This document shows positions 52,128-60,391 of a stretch of DNA of 64,000 nucleotides, in pieces. How positions within the stretch are numbered: the stretch's first letter is position 1; every line of letters starts with the position of its first letter. The position numbers and the translations under genes were made by a program. The stretch comes from Actimicrobium sp034313845 (GTDB taxonomy: Bacteria; Pseudomonadota; Gammaproteobacteria; Burkholderiales; Burkholderiaceae_D), in NCBI RefSeq assembly GCF_034313845.1, contig NZ_JAVIWN010000007.1; one strand, written 5' to 3'. The notes beneath the pieces were generated by a model, which was not told the origin of the DNA, did no database searches, and saw nothing but the letters and a program-made list of their open reading frames with translations.

Positions 52128-53018
52128 TCAACGCGGCGGTAGTTGCGCCTGCCAGCGCGCCAGATAGGCGAGAATGGCCGCCGGGCCGGACATTTGCGGG
52201 TAAGAGTGCGGGATGACTTCGCCTTTCCGTGCGGCTTTTCGATCGAGTAATTCCCATCGGGTAATCAGTTCGCTGGACTGTCTGAAAGCGTCGTCGAATG
52301 AACTGCTTTTTGGCAGTGATTCCTTGAAAAAAGCGCGTCCGAAATACGTAAAGTCATTGTCGTCGGCGCAGCCAAACGAGCTGCGATCCTGCCGTGCGGC
52401 CGTAATGACCAGCGTATGTTCATCCTTCAGCGGCGCAATGAATCCCCCTGCATAGCAGGCCGAAACCACCACCACTTTCCAGCGGATCTGCTGTTGTCTG
52501 AGTAGCCGAGCCAGCTCGCGTGCCGGCAAGCCGGGCAGGTCCATGCCGAATTGGCCCAGCACCAGTTCGTGTGTCGGCGTGCCATGGCTGGTGAGGAATA
52601 GAAACAGGATATCTTTTTGCCGGTCCATCTTGCTGGCGATCGTTTGCAAGGCGACGCGCAGGCTTGTCCGGGTGGCCATCGGCTGGGAGTCGACCGTATT
52701 GCGGCTATTGATGAGCATCACTGAACGCCCGCGCGTGCCGAAGTCACGATCGAATTGCTTGCGCACGAATTCCACTTCGCGCCGGAATACTTCCTGCGTG
52801 CCGTCGCCGGCCACTCCCAGAAAATACATGCCGATACGTGACGGGTCGGATGGTGTCAGCGTTGCCAGCGCCGAATCGAGTAGCGGCCGCTGCAAGTACA
52901 GGGCGGCCTCGACCTGTTGCTCGATGCGCGTCTGTTCCGCATCGCTTTGTGCCAGCGTTGTCCCGGTTGTCGACAGCAGGAGGGCGTACAGAAAAAAGCG
53001 GAGGAAAAAAGAATGCAT
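52128..53018 (-). CDS. Exported peptidase C13 (legumain/caspase-like) family protein
   Basis: This 296-residue protein has a signal peptide (FFLRFFLYALLLSTTGTTLA-Q) and a caspase-fold core. The catalytic histidine is H145 in FLTSHGTPTHE and the nucleophile cysteine C188 in VVVSACYAGGF, the arrangement of peptidase family C13. Upstream is the Asn-containing strand IGMYFLGVAGDGTQEVFRRE. The start is ATG 53018. It is probably a periplasmic cysteine protease; the substrate is unknown. Bacterial C13 proteins often have no assigned role. It is convergent with the chemoreceptor gene, 19 bases apart. Confidence 0.85.
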   Translation of the reverse strand: MHSFFLRFFLYALLLSTTGTTLAQSDAEQTRIEQQVEAALYLQRPLLDSALATLTPSDPSRIGMYFLGVAGDGTQEVFRREVEFVRKQFDRDFGTRGRSVMLINSRNTVDSQPMATRTSLRVALQTIASKMDRQKDILFLFLTSHGTPTHELVLGQFGMDLPGLPARELARLLRQQQIRWKVVVVSACYAGGFIAPLKDEHTLVITAARQDRSSFGCADDNDFTYFGRAFFKESLPKSSSFDDAFRQSSELITRWELLDRKAARKGEVIPHSYPQMSGPAAILAYLARWQAQLPPR

Positions 53019-53095
53019 CTCGCATTGGCCCGAAGGAATCTGAATGATGCAACCTTACCAGATCAATCGGGCGCAACGGTGTCTCGACTGGCGTG

Positions 53096-53326
53096 TCAGG
53101 CCAGCTTGTTCAGCCCGGTAATTGCGTAGCCCTTTTTGCCTATTTGTTGCTCGGCATCATCGATCGCATATGTTGAGCGGGCCTGCTGGTCGCCCAGTTC
53201 CATGCCTCGCGCCACATCGGACCATTCGGTGTTAGTGACTTCATCCGGGATGGTTTTTCCTTCCGGGACGGCGAGGTAAGAAACGTGGCCTTCAGGTTCA
53301 GCTCGTTGGTATAAATCAATGCGCAT
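53096..53326 (-). CDS. Small hypothetical protein (DUF6139-like)
   Basis: This 76-residue protein reads MRIDLYQRAEPEGHVSYLAV and PEGKTIPDEVTNTEWSDVAR at its start, a pattern I recall from a small family annotated as DUF6139 in Burkholderiales. It has no signal peptide or membrane segment and no catalytic motif. It stands alone between the C13 peptidase and the acyltransferase genes on the same strand. Function is unknown; the family name is from memory and should be checked. Confidence 0.7.
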   Translation of the reverse strand: MRIDLYQRAEPEGHVSYLAVPEGKTIPDEVTNTEWSDVARGMELGDQQARSTYAIDDAEQQIGKKGYAITGLNKLA

Positions 53327-53393
53327 GGTCTTTCCTTCTTTACGTGGGTGTTCCAGTCTGACACGGGTTGCCCGGAAAGGTTGCCTTTACTAT

Positions 53394-54521
53394 TTATCTG
53401 GTGACCGGCGCGGTCCGGGTTTGGCGTCCACCGGCCCGTGATAGCTGACTGAGCGGCAATTCAATCCACTGATGAAACATCGCACCAGCCAGCAAGCTAC
53501 TGATCCATGCGGTCAGCATGCCAAGACCTTGCCAGAGTGGCTCGGCCGGAACGAAGTGGCTGAACCAGGCATTGACCAGCAGACAGACCGGGAAATGGAT
53601 TAAAAACACCGAGTAGGACCGCTTGCCCAGTTGGTCAATCCAATTCAGTCCCCGGTGATGGTTCCAGGCTTCACCCGTATTGCTTCGGTTGATGAGTACG
53701 AGGGCGCAGGCGAGCACGACAGCCACCGCGATACGGCTACGAAAATCAATCATCAGCGCGATGGTTGCTGGTAGCAGAATGGCTCCCAGTAACCACTTCG
53801 CGGTAGCCGGGGAGCGCCGCAGATCACGTGCCCACCAGGCCATCGCACCCAGTCCGTAACTGCCAAAAAAATACGGGGCCCAGTCATCCCACGCTGCATC
53901 GCGATTGACCACCAGCAATGAGAGCGATGACATCAGCACCACGAGTGCCGGTAACATCCAGGGGACCGAGCGGCGTGTGGCTAGCGCACCGGAGACCCAC
54001 AGTAGCAGTGTCATCAATGCGTATAGCTGGAAATCAATCGCGACATACCAGGCACCAGCCGATACCGATGCATAGCCCAGCACGCCGTGCAAGAGTAAAG
54101 CGTGGGCGGCTAGCTGGGTTATGGTTGGTGTTGCCGAAATCGACGCATGGGTCATCCAGAGACTTGCCAGCGCTGATGCGGCCACTGTCAGCAAGGTGGC
54201 GACCAGAAATGGCGGTACCAGCTTCAGGTAACGTCGACCGATCGTGCGCCATGGGCGCGCAATGCCGGGGGTTCCCGATGGCGACAAGGACCGTGCAGCC
54301 AGAAAGCCGCCAGTTACCAGGAAGACCTGGACAGCAATCCGTGCGTAATCATCGAGCCAGGCAATCAGTGCCGGCGCGACCAATTCAACCTGATCGGACA
54401 TCGGGCCATAAAAAGCCAGATGATGCAGCACGATCAGTTGTACAGCGATGATCTTGAACAGGTCGACCGAGCGAAACTGGCGCGTCGAAGTGACATTATC
54501 CAAGACTGGTGAGGTACCCAT
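53394..54521 (-). CDS. Acyltransferase 3 family membrane protein
   Basis: This 375-residue inner-membrane O-acyltransferase has about ten hydrophobic helices. The N-terminal motif is RSVDLFKIIAVQLIVLHHLA, with the two histidines expected for the catalytic region, then VQVFLVTGGFLAARSLSPSG. The C-terminal part has SYSVFLIHFPVCLLVNAWFS. Family members (OafA-like) acetylate or succinylate surface polysaccharides or other carbohydrates. No polysaccharide gene cluster is adjacent, so the target is unknown. The start is ATG 54521. Confidence 0.9.
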   Translation of the reverse strand: MGTSPVLDNVTSTRQFRSVDLFKIIAVQLIVLHHLAFYGPMSDQVELVAPALIAWLDDYARIAVQVFLVTGGFLAARSLSPSGTPGIARPWRTIGRRYLKLVPPFLVATLLTVAASALASLWMTHASISATPTITQLAAHALLLHGVLGYASVSAGAWYVAIDFQLYALMTLLLWVSGALATRRSVPWMLPALVVLMSSLSLLVVNRDAAWDDWAPYFFGSYGLGAMAWWARDLRRSPATAKWLLGAILLPATIALMIDFRSRIAVAVVLACALVLINRSNTGEAWNHHRGLNWIDQLGKRSYSVFLIHFPVCLLVNAWFSHFVPAEPLWQGLGMLTAWISSLLAGAMFHQWIELPLSQLSRAGGRQTRTAPVTR

Positions 54522-54778
54522 TCATGCTTCCATTAATTGCTGAGGGCGCATCATAACTGGTTGGCGGAATCACGGGTTTGTGCCAATGCGCAGATACCGT
54601 CAAATCAGCAGTAGAAATCCGAAGTACAGGATCTTCTCGTCGCTTTGCAGGAAGTCTCGACGGCGCGGACGCTGGTTTTGTCCGCTATCACAACCACGTT
54701 GCGTGGTTGTTGTGCCAGTAACTAACCTGGCCCCGTATCTTTTCCGGTATCTGCCCCGTTCGCTGCCAGAAAGAGGGA

Positions 54779-55129
54779 TCAGCAGGCGTCGTCAAGCAAT
54801 TTCAGTGCACGTTCTGCGGTGTCGGTCATTGCCCACAAATAGTCGCTCTTGATCTGGTCGTTGTGATTGCAGAAATTTTCCAGACCTTCGCCGCTAATCA
54901 ACATGGTTTGTGCATGCAGATGGCCAAGCAGTTTGCGCAGCTCTTCGTGGAGTTCGGTGTGTTGTTGCATTTCCATGATCCTGTTCATTGAGCGGCGCAC
55001 GGCACCATCTCTGTCTATATTGACGGTGCTGGGCTCGACTGGCGGTGTCACGCATTTTTCCCCGTCATCAGTCGAATCAATTGATTTCAACGTCGCATCG
55101 AGATGTTTGGCATTATTTCTGCTAGTCAT
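54779..55129 (-). CDS. Hypothetical protein
   Basis: This 116-residue protein starts MTSRNNAKHLDATLKSIDST and has a helical middle (MNRIMEMQQHTELHEELRKL) and end (DYLWAMTDTAERALKLLDDA). It has no signal peptide, and the four-helix-like pattern with His and Asp residues could be a small regulatory or binding protein. It lies 187 bases from the NarL-type regulator gene on the same strand. I do not recognise it. Confidence 0.6.
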   Translation of the reverse strand: MTSRNNAKHLDATLKSIDSTDDGEKCVTPPVEPSTVNIDRDGAVRRSMNRIMEMQQHTELHEELRKLLGHLHAQTMLISGEGLENFCNHNDQIKSDYLWAMTDTAERALKLLDDAC

Positions 55130-55316
55130 AGCCTGCTCCTGAATTTCTGTGAGTGATTTGAGAATATGTAATTGCTGATGCCCTGAATGCAGTATGTCCA
55201 GATGCCATCAAGCTAACAATCCACAAAACAAGGACAGTTTCTGACGGGGAAATTCTAATGGTTTGTCGGGGAAACGCTACAAGTGGCCTTGACTTTTGGT
55301 TGTTTGCCTGGCGGAT

Positions 55317-55958
55317 TCAATTGATCAAGCCATGCTCGATCGCATAACGCGACAGCGCGGTATTGCCCTTGAGGCCTGTCTTTTCAAGAATCCTGGCCCG
55401 GTAGGTCGTCACCGTACTGGCACTCAGGTGCAGCGCGGCAGCGATCTGCACCAAGCTTTCTCCTGAGGCGAGTAATTTCATCACTTCAAGTTCGCGGTCC
55501 GACAAAGCTTCATGCGGAAACCGTACGCCTTCGCCCATCAATTCTGCGAGTCGCTCGACCAATGCCGGACTGACATATTTGCGGCCTTCTGCTGCGGTGC
55601 GCACTGCATCGATAATGACTGCCGCAGAACTGTCTTTGGTCAGATAACCCACCGCACCCTGTCGCAGCGCACGGACTGCATAGACTTCTTCCGAGTACAT
55701 GCTGAACATCAGGACCGCCAGCTTGGGTTGTTCCTGACGCAGCTGCTTGAGTAACTCCAGGCCGTTTCTGCCAGGCAAGGCGATGTCGACCAGTGCCACA
55801 TCAAACACCTGCGCGGCAACCAGCTTCATGGCTGCATGGCCCGAGTCCGCTTCGCCGGTGACGACGATATCGTCGGTCGTGCCCAGCATCAGGCGTACGC
55901 CGCTGCGCACTACCGCGTGATCATCGACAAGCATGACCCGTATTGTTTCAGCGCTCAT
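55317..55958 (-). CDS. NarL/FixJ-type response regulator
   Basis: This 213-residue transcription factor has a receiver domain with acidic pocket MLVDDHAVVRSG and phosphoacceptor D58 in VFDVALVDIALPG, and lysine in YLTKDSSAAV. The LuxR-type DNA-binding domain reads LSDRELEVMKLLASGESLVQ with IAAALHLSASTVTTYRARIL. It is the output partner of the sensor kinase gene at 55948, whose 3' end it overlaps by 11 bases (translational coupling). It probably controls gene expression after phosphorylation; target genes are not evident in the window. Confidence 0.94.
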   Translation of the reverse strand: MSAETIRVMLVDDHAVVRSGVRLMLGTTDDIVVTGEADSGHAAMKLVAAQVFDVALVDIALPGRNGLELLKQLRQEQPKLAVLMFSMYSEEVYAVRALRQGAVGYLTKDSSAAVIIDAVRTAAEGRKYVSPALVERLAELMGEGVRFPHEALSDRELEVMKLLASGESLVQIAAALHLSASTVTTYRARILEKTGLKGNTALSRYAIEHGLIN

Positions 55959-57528
55959 GCGTCATCCCCGGCAAAGGCATCAGGACAGACACGGTGGTGC
56001 CGCGACCCGGGTTGCCGACAATGTTCAACGTGCCACCAAAATGACCTATCCGTTCGCGCATGCCTAGCAATCCCCACGATTCTTGCTGATTGACCTGGTC
56101 GGCACTCACACCGATGCCGTTGTCTGTGATGTTGATATGCAAGGCATCGCCATCGCGAAAAATGTGCAGGCTGACATGCGACGCCCGTGCATGGCGCTTC
56201 ACATTGGTCAGTGCTTCCTGAACGATACGAAACAGCGCGATGCTGCGTTCGGCATCGAGCTCGCTTTGCATGATGTGATCATCGATTTGCAGGTTCAGCA
56301 GCAGCCCGCCACGCACTGCGGTGCGTTCGGCGACCCATTCGATGGCGCTCCAGATGCCAAGTTCATCAAGCACGCTGGGACGCAGGTCAGTGATGACGCG
56401 GCGCACGGTGCCGATAGCTTCATCGGCCAGACGGTTGGCTTCTGCGAGACTTCCAAAAGGCGGGATTTTGCACCGGCTGACCTGATCGATTGCAACCGCT
56501 TGGTATGCCTTGATGCCCGTCAGTAAAGCACCGAGTTCGTCATGGATTTCGCGGGCAATGCGCTTGCGTTCATTTTCCTTGATGTGTTCCTGGTGGGCAC
56601 CCAGTTTACGCAGGCTCTCTTGCGTGTGACGCAGTACGCGTTCGGCTTCGCGATGTTCCGTGATGTCGAGCCAGGAGCCGATGAGTCGCACCGGCTGGCC
56701 TGCAGCGTCAACCACGGTCCTGTTCCAGGCGCGAATAGTGCGCACGGTGCCGTCTCGACGCAGGATGCGTTTTTCGTATTTGTAGTCGCAGCGTTCGCGC
56801 AGGCAGCGTGCAAATTCTGCTTCCGAATGCTCTCGGTCGTCAGGATGCACATAGCTGTGTGCCAGCGCCATGGTGGGCAAGACGGATTGCGGTGGTATTC
56901 CACAGATTATAAAAATCTCGTCGGAGCAATGCATTTCACTGCTGGAAATATCGAACGACCAGCTGCCTAAATGTGCCATGTCTTGTGTTGTCTTCAGAAT
57001 TGCACGGGTATCAATAAGCGCACTTTCGATGCGCCGTCGTTCGGCGATTTCCTGATGCAGCATTGTATTGGCGTGGACCAGATCGGCGGTGCGTTCCAGC
57101 ACCCGCTGTTCGAGTTCGTCGCGGCCGTTGCGCAGTGCCTCTTCGTTGAGGACGGCCTGTGTAACGTCGCGCTGGGTTGAGGCATAGAAGTGTTCTCCGC
57201 CCTGGGCATCACTGAGCGGGTACAGGGCCAGTTCATTCCAGAACAGGGAGCCATCGCGGCGATAGTTGCGCATCAGCGTGCGCAGGGGTTCACGCTTGCG
57301 GATGGCCGCACGAATCAATACTCTGTTTGGCTGGTCAGTATCGGTTCTCTGCAGGAAATTGCAGTTCCAGCCCAGCACTTCTTCCTGCGAATAACCGGTA
57401 ATCCTGGAAAAAGCCGGGTTAGAGAAAATAATGGGTGCGCCAGGCAGCCGCATGTCACAGATCACGATACCGTCGGTGGCGTTTCTGATGATGGCTTCGG
57501 GGAACGGAAGCTGATGGGCATCAAACAT
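55948..57528 (-). CDS. LOV-PAS sensor histidine kinase (putative blue-light receptor)
   Basis: This 526-residue soluble kinase starts at ATG 57528 after an AAGG site (GTG 57558 would add ten residues). Residues about 15-125 match a LOV domain: IFSNPAFSRITGYSQEEVLG, then GWNCNFLQ with the photoactive cysteine at 56, N88 in MRNYRRDGS, N98 in FWNEL and Q119 in STQRDVT. A PAS domain with PAC-like motif follows (SYVHPDDREHSEAEF, ILRRDGTVRTI, IGSWLDITEHREAE). The kinase is of the HisKA_3/NarX class: phospho-histidine in ENERKRIAREIHDELGALL, ATPase motifs ITDNGIGVSAD and GLLGMRERI. It has no membrane segment. It is coupled to the NarL-type regulator. Confidence 0.92.
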   Translation of the reverse strand: MFDAHQLPFPEAIIRNATDGIVICDMRLPGAPIIFSNPAFSRITGYSQEEVLGWNCNFLQRTDTDQPNRVLIRAAIRKREPLRTLMRNYRRDGSLFWNELALYPLSDAQGGEHFYASTQRDVTQAVLNEEALRNGRDELEQRVLERTADLVHANTMLHQEIAERRRIESALIDTRAILKTTQDMAHLGSWSFDISSSEMHCSDEIFIICGIPPQSVLPTMALAHSYVHPDDREHSEAEFARCLRERCDYKYEKRILRRDGTVRTIRAWNRTVVDAAGQPVRLIGSWLDITEHREAERVLRHTQESLRKLGAHQEHIKENERKRIAREIHDELGALLTGIKAYQAVAIDQVSRCKIPPFGSLAEANRLADEAIGTVRRVITDLRPSVLDELGIWSAIEWVAERTAVRGGLLLNLQIDDHIMQSELDAERSIALFRIVQEALTNVKRHARASHVSLHIFRDGDALHINITDNGIGVSADQVNQQESWGLLGMRERIGHFGGTLNIVGNPGRGTTVSVLMPLPGMTHER

Positions 57529-57763
57529 ACAGACCTTATTCGTGGATTGGCTCTGCACCGCTGCAGGCGAACAGTCCCGTGAACAAGGTTCCGGAGAATG
57601 TGGCGTCTGCGAGTCGTTGATGTGTGCGATGCGCGATCATTGTTTGCGCTTACTTCTGCAATGATCGAGACATGACTACTCAACAACATCCAGAGTCTAC
57701 CACTGGTAGTTACTTTAATTGTATGAGGCCAATTAAATTTGACGAGTCATCGCTGGCGTCCCG

Positions 57764-59341
57764 CTACGTGCCCAATCGCAGCGTAGGTGTCATGTCGTCC
57801 GATAACCGGAAAATAGCCACGGCGCGGGTCAATGCCAGAGCCTGGTCCTGAAGACTTTCGGCGGCTGCGGCCGCTTGTTCGACCAGCGCTGAATTTTGCT
57901 GGGTCATTTCATCCATCTGGGAGACGGCCTGATTGACTTCAGTAATGCCGGCGCTCTGCTCCTGGCTGGCGGCGGTAATCTCGGCCATGATATCGGCCAC
58001 ATGTTTGACCGAGCTGACGATCTGGTGCATGGTCTGGCCCGCCTCGTCAACGAGCTTGCTGCCGGTATCGACCTTGCTGACGGAATCGGCGATCAGGATT
58101 TTGATTTCTCTGGCAGCGCTTGCCGAGCGTTGCGCCAGGTTGCGCACTTCTGACGCCACGACCGCAAACCCCCGCCCCTGTTCACCGGCACGGGCCGCTT
58201 CGACTGCCGCGTTGAGCGCCAGGATGTTGGTCTGGAACGCAATGCCATCGATGACACCGATGATATCGACGATTTTGCTTGAGCTTTGCTTGATCGACGA
58301 CATGGTGTCGACCACCTGGCCAACGACACCGCCCCCCTTGAGCGCAAAATCGGATGCGGAAATGACCAGTTGATTGGTTTGCCGGGCGTTGTCGGCATTC
58401 TGCCGGACCGTTGCGGTCAGTTCTTCCATCGACGAGGCAGTCTGTTCGAGTGAGCTGGCTTGTGACTCGGTGCGCGAAGACAGATCGGCATTGCCGGAGG
58501 CAATCTCGCGCGCCGCCACGGCGATGGTGTCGGAGCCTTGGCGCAGTTGTTTGATGGTGCTGATCAGGCTGTCATTCATGTCTTTCAGTGACTGCATCAG
58601 TGCGCCAGTTTCATCCGTGCTGCGTACTGCAATCTCGGCGGTCAGGTCGCCATCGGCCACCCGGCGCGCAATCGTGATGGCAGCGCGTAATGGCTGCACA
58701 ATGCTGCGCGTGATGGTCACGCTGATAAACAGCGTCAGCAGCAGCGCCACTGCGGCCAGTCCCAGCATCAGGTTGCGGGCGAAGGCATAGGCACTTCTGG
58801 AGTCCTGACCGGAGGTATCGACCCGTTTCAATTGCTGTTCGATGATGGCGTTGAGCGCCGCACTGTAGGCTTGCTGAGGCGCGCGGAAATCGCTCATCAG
58901 GAAATCGGCGGCCTGCTCCTTTTTATATTCGCTGATGGTTTTCATGAATTCTGCCTGGCCAGCCAGGTATTTTTCCCGGGTGGTTCCCAGTGTGGCGAGC
59001 AGTTGCTTGTCTTCGGGGCTGGCCAGCAGCGCACCGAGCTGGCGCGTGTTGTCACTGATGAGCTTGTTGGCGCTGGCGACGATGCCCGCTTCGATCTTGA
59101 CCTTGGTCGGATCGATCAGGAACAGCGTATTGCGCATGGCCTGGTCGCCGCGATCAACCGCTGCCTGAATCTGGTAGCCCAGCAGCACCGTTGGTACCCG
59201 GTCACGGGTGAGGCGTTCGGTGGCCTTGTCGAGTGAGCCGAGGCCGGTCAGACCCACCGCCGCAATGGCCAGCATGAGGACCAGGCCAGCGCCAAAACCG
59301 ACGGCCAAACGGGTACCGATGTGCAGATTTACTATTTTCAC
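57764..59341 (-). CDS. Methyl-accepting chemotaxis protein
   Basis: This 525-residue chemoreceptor starts at GTG 59341 (MKIVNLHIGTRLAVGFGAGL), with GGAG eight bases upstream; ATG 59359 is an alternative and the frame is open far upstream without homology. The first membrane helix is GFGAGLVLMLAIAAVGLTGL. A four-helix sensor domain follows (VPTVLLGYQIQAAVDRGDQA), then a second helix near residue 190 (LMLGLAAVALLLTLFISVTI), HAMP (RRVADGDLTAEI) and the signalling domain with hairpin tip GIAFQTNILALNAAVEAARA. The tail lacks a pentapeptide. No che operon is adjacent. It is upstream of the LOV kinase on the same strand, 235 bases from its start. Confidence 0.92.
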   Translation of the reverse strand: MKIVNLHIGTRLAVGFGAGLVLMLAIAAVGLTGLGSLDKATERLTRDRVPTVLLGYQIQAAVDRGDQAMRNTLFLIDPTKVKIEAGIVASANKLISDNTRQLGALLASPEDKQLLATLGTTREKYLAGQAEFMKTISEYKKEQAADFLMSDFRAPQQAYSAALNAIIEQQLKRVDTSGQDSRSAYAFARNLMLGLAAVALLLTLFISVTITRSIVQPLRAAITIARRVADGDLTAEIAVRSTDETGALMQSLKDMNDSLISTIKQLRQGSDTIAVAAREIASGNADLSSRTESQASSLEQTASSMEELTATVRQNADNARQTNQLVISASDFALKGGGVVGQVVDTMSSIKQSSSKIVDIIGVIDGIAFQTNILALNAAVEAARAGEQGRGFAVVASEVRNLAQRSASAAREIKILIADSVSKVDTGSKLVDEAGQTMHQIVSSVKHVADIMAEITAASQEQSAGITEVNQAVSQMDEMTQQNSALVEQAAAAAESLQDQALALTRAVAIFRLSDDMTPTLRLGT

Positions 59342-59494
59342 GTTGCTATCTCCGGGCATTTTTATTGTGGGCGTACATTTTTGTGCGGAAACTATAAACG
59401 AATTTGTGCTGCCACCAGGATGAATCAGTATCTGGTTTGCGTGTATTGCTCGTCTATCATTGGCTCCCTGATATGAGTTGATGACGGAGTAACA

Positions 59495-60334
59495 ATGCCT
59501 CAGCCGCACTACGAAACGCTTTCGCCGGAGATGCACCTCTTCGACCGTGCCATCGCACTGACGCCGCAGGCCAATGGCAACTGGGAAGGACACACCAGCA
59601 CGGACTACGCCAACATGATCGGACCGTTTGGCGGCGTGACCGCAGCGACTGCCTTGCAAGCCTTGCTGATTCAGCCGGAGCGGTTGGGTGATCCGGTGGC
59701 CCTGACCGTCAATTTTGCCGGTCCGGTGCGTGACGGTGCCTTCGAGGTGCGCGTGCGGATGATGCGCAGCAGTCGCACCACCCAGCACTGGTCGGTCGAG
59801 ATTGTTCAGGGTGATGATTGCGTCATCAATGCCATCGCCGTGTTTGCGTTGCGCCGGCCAACCTGGTCGGCGACGGAGGTGGTCATGCCCGAGGTAGTCC
59901 CTGCCGATACGCTGCCGCTGGTTGGCAACATGATGGGAGTGAGCTGGCCGCAATGCTATGACATGCGTTTTGCCCGTGGTGGCCTGCGCGGGGTAGATGG
60001 TACTGGCGATAATCCGGACAGCCTGACGCAGCTATGGATCAACGACAAACCACCAAGAGCACTGGATTTCGCATCGCTGACGGCGATCTGCGACGCGTTT
60101 TTCCCACGCCTGTTTTCGCGCCGTGCGCAGATGGTACCGATCGGGACGATCTCGTTAAACATCCATTTTCACGTAGACGCAGCAACCCTGGCGCAGCAGG
60201 GCAGTGCGCCGGTGCTGGGCGTGGCGCAGGGGCAGATATATAACCTGGGGTTTTCCGATCAGGTCGCGCAGGTCTGGGGCGCACAAGGCCGGTTGCTGGC
60301 AACGAGCCAGCAAGCCGTCTGGTTCAAGGAATAA
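59495..60334 (+). CDS. Acyl-CoA thioesterase family protein (double hotdog)
   Basis: This 279-residue protein has two hotdog-fold halves. The first contains YANMIGPFGGVTAATALQAL and LTVNFAGPVRDGAFEVRVRM. The second contains LDFASLTAICDAFFPRLFSR with the catalytic aspartate position and TISLNIHFHVDAATL. This fits the TesB/4HBT_3-like acyl-CoA thioesterases that hydrolyse acyl-CoA; chain-length preference cannot be read. The start MPQPHYETLSPEMHLFDRAI follows GATGACGGAGTAACA, containing a GGAG ribosome-binding site. It is divergent from the chemoreceptor gene and convergent with yegD, with a hairpin between. Confidence 0.88.
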   Translation: MPQPHYETLSPEMHLFDRAIALTPQANGNWEGHTSTDYANMIGPFGGVTAATALQALLIQPERLGDPVALTVNFAGPVRDGAFEVRVRMMRSSRTTQHWSVEIVQGDDCVINAIAVFALRRPTWSATEVVMPEVVPADTLPLVGNMMGVSWPQCYDMRFARGGLRGVDGTGDNPDSLTQLWINDKPPRALDFASLTAICDAFFPRLFSRRAQMVPIGTISLNIHFHVDAATLAQQGSAPVLGVAQGQIYNLGFSDQVAQVWGAQGRLLATSQQAVWFKE

Positions 60335-60347
60335 ATCGCACGCAATC

Positions 60348-60378
60348 AAATCGTAGGCAAGGTCATTGCGTACGATTT
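60348..60378. terminator. Hairpin between convergent thioesterase and yegD genes
   Basis: AAATCGTA pairs with TACGATTT, and inside it GCAA pairs with TTGC over GGTCA, with one mismatch between the two stems. On the plus strand the stem ends in ATTTATTTG. It starts 14 bases after the thioesterase stop and probably ends both transcripts. Confidence 0.75.
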
Positions 60379-60391
60379 ATTTGTGTAAGCG

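Noticed and set aside
59342..59953. About 200 extra N-terminal residues in the open frame of the second chemoreceptor
   Set aside because: They are antisense to the divergent thioesterase gene and low in chemoreceptor character; the GTG at 59341 with GGAG and the conserved start MKIVNLHIGTRL fit better.
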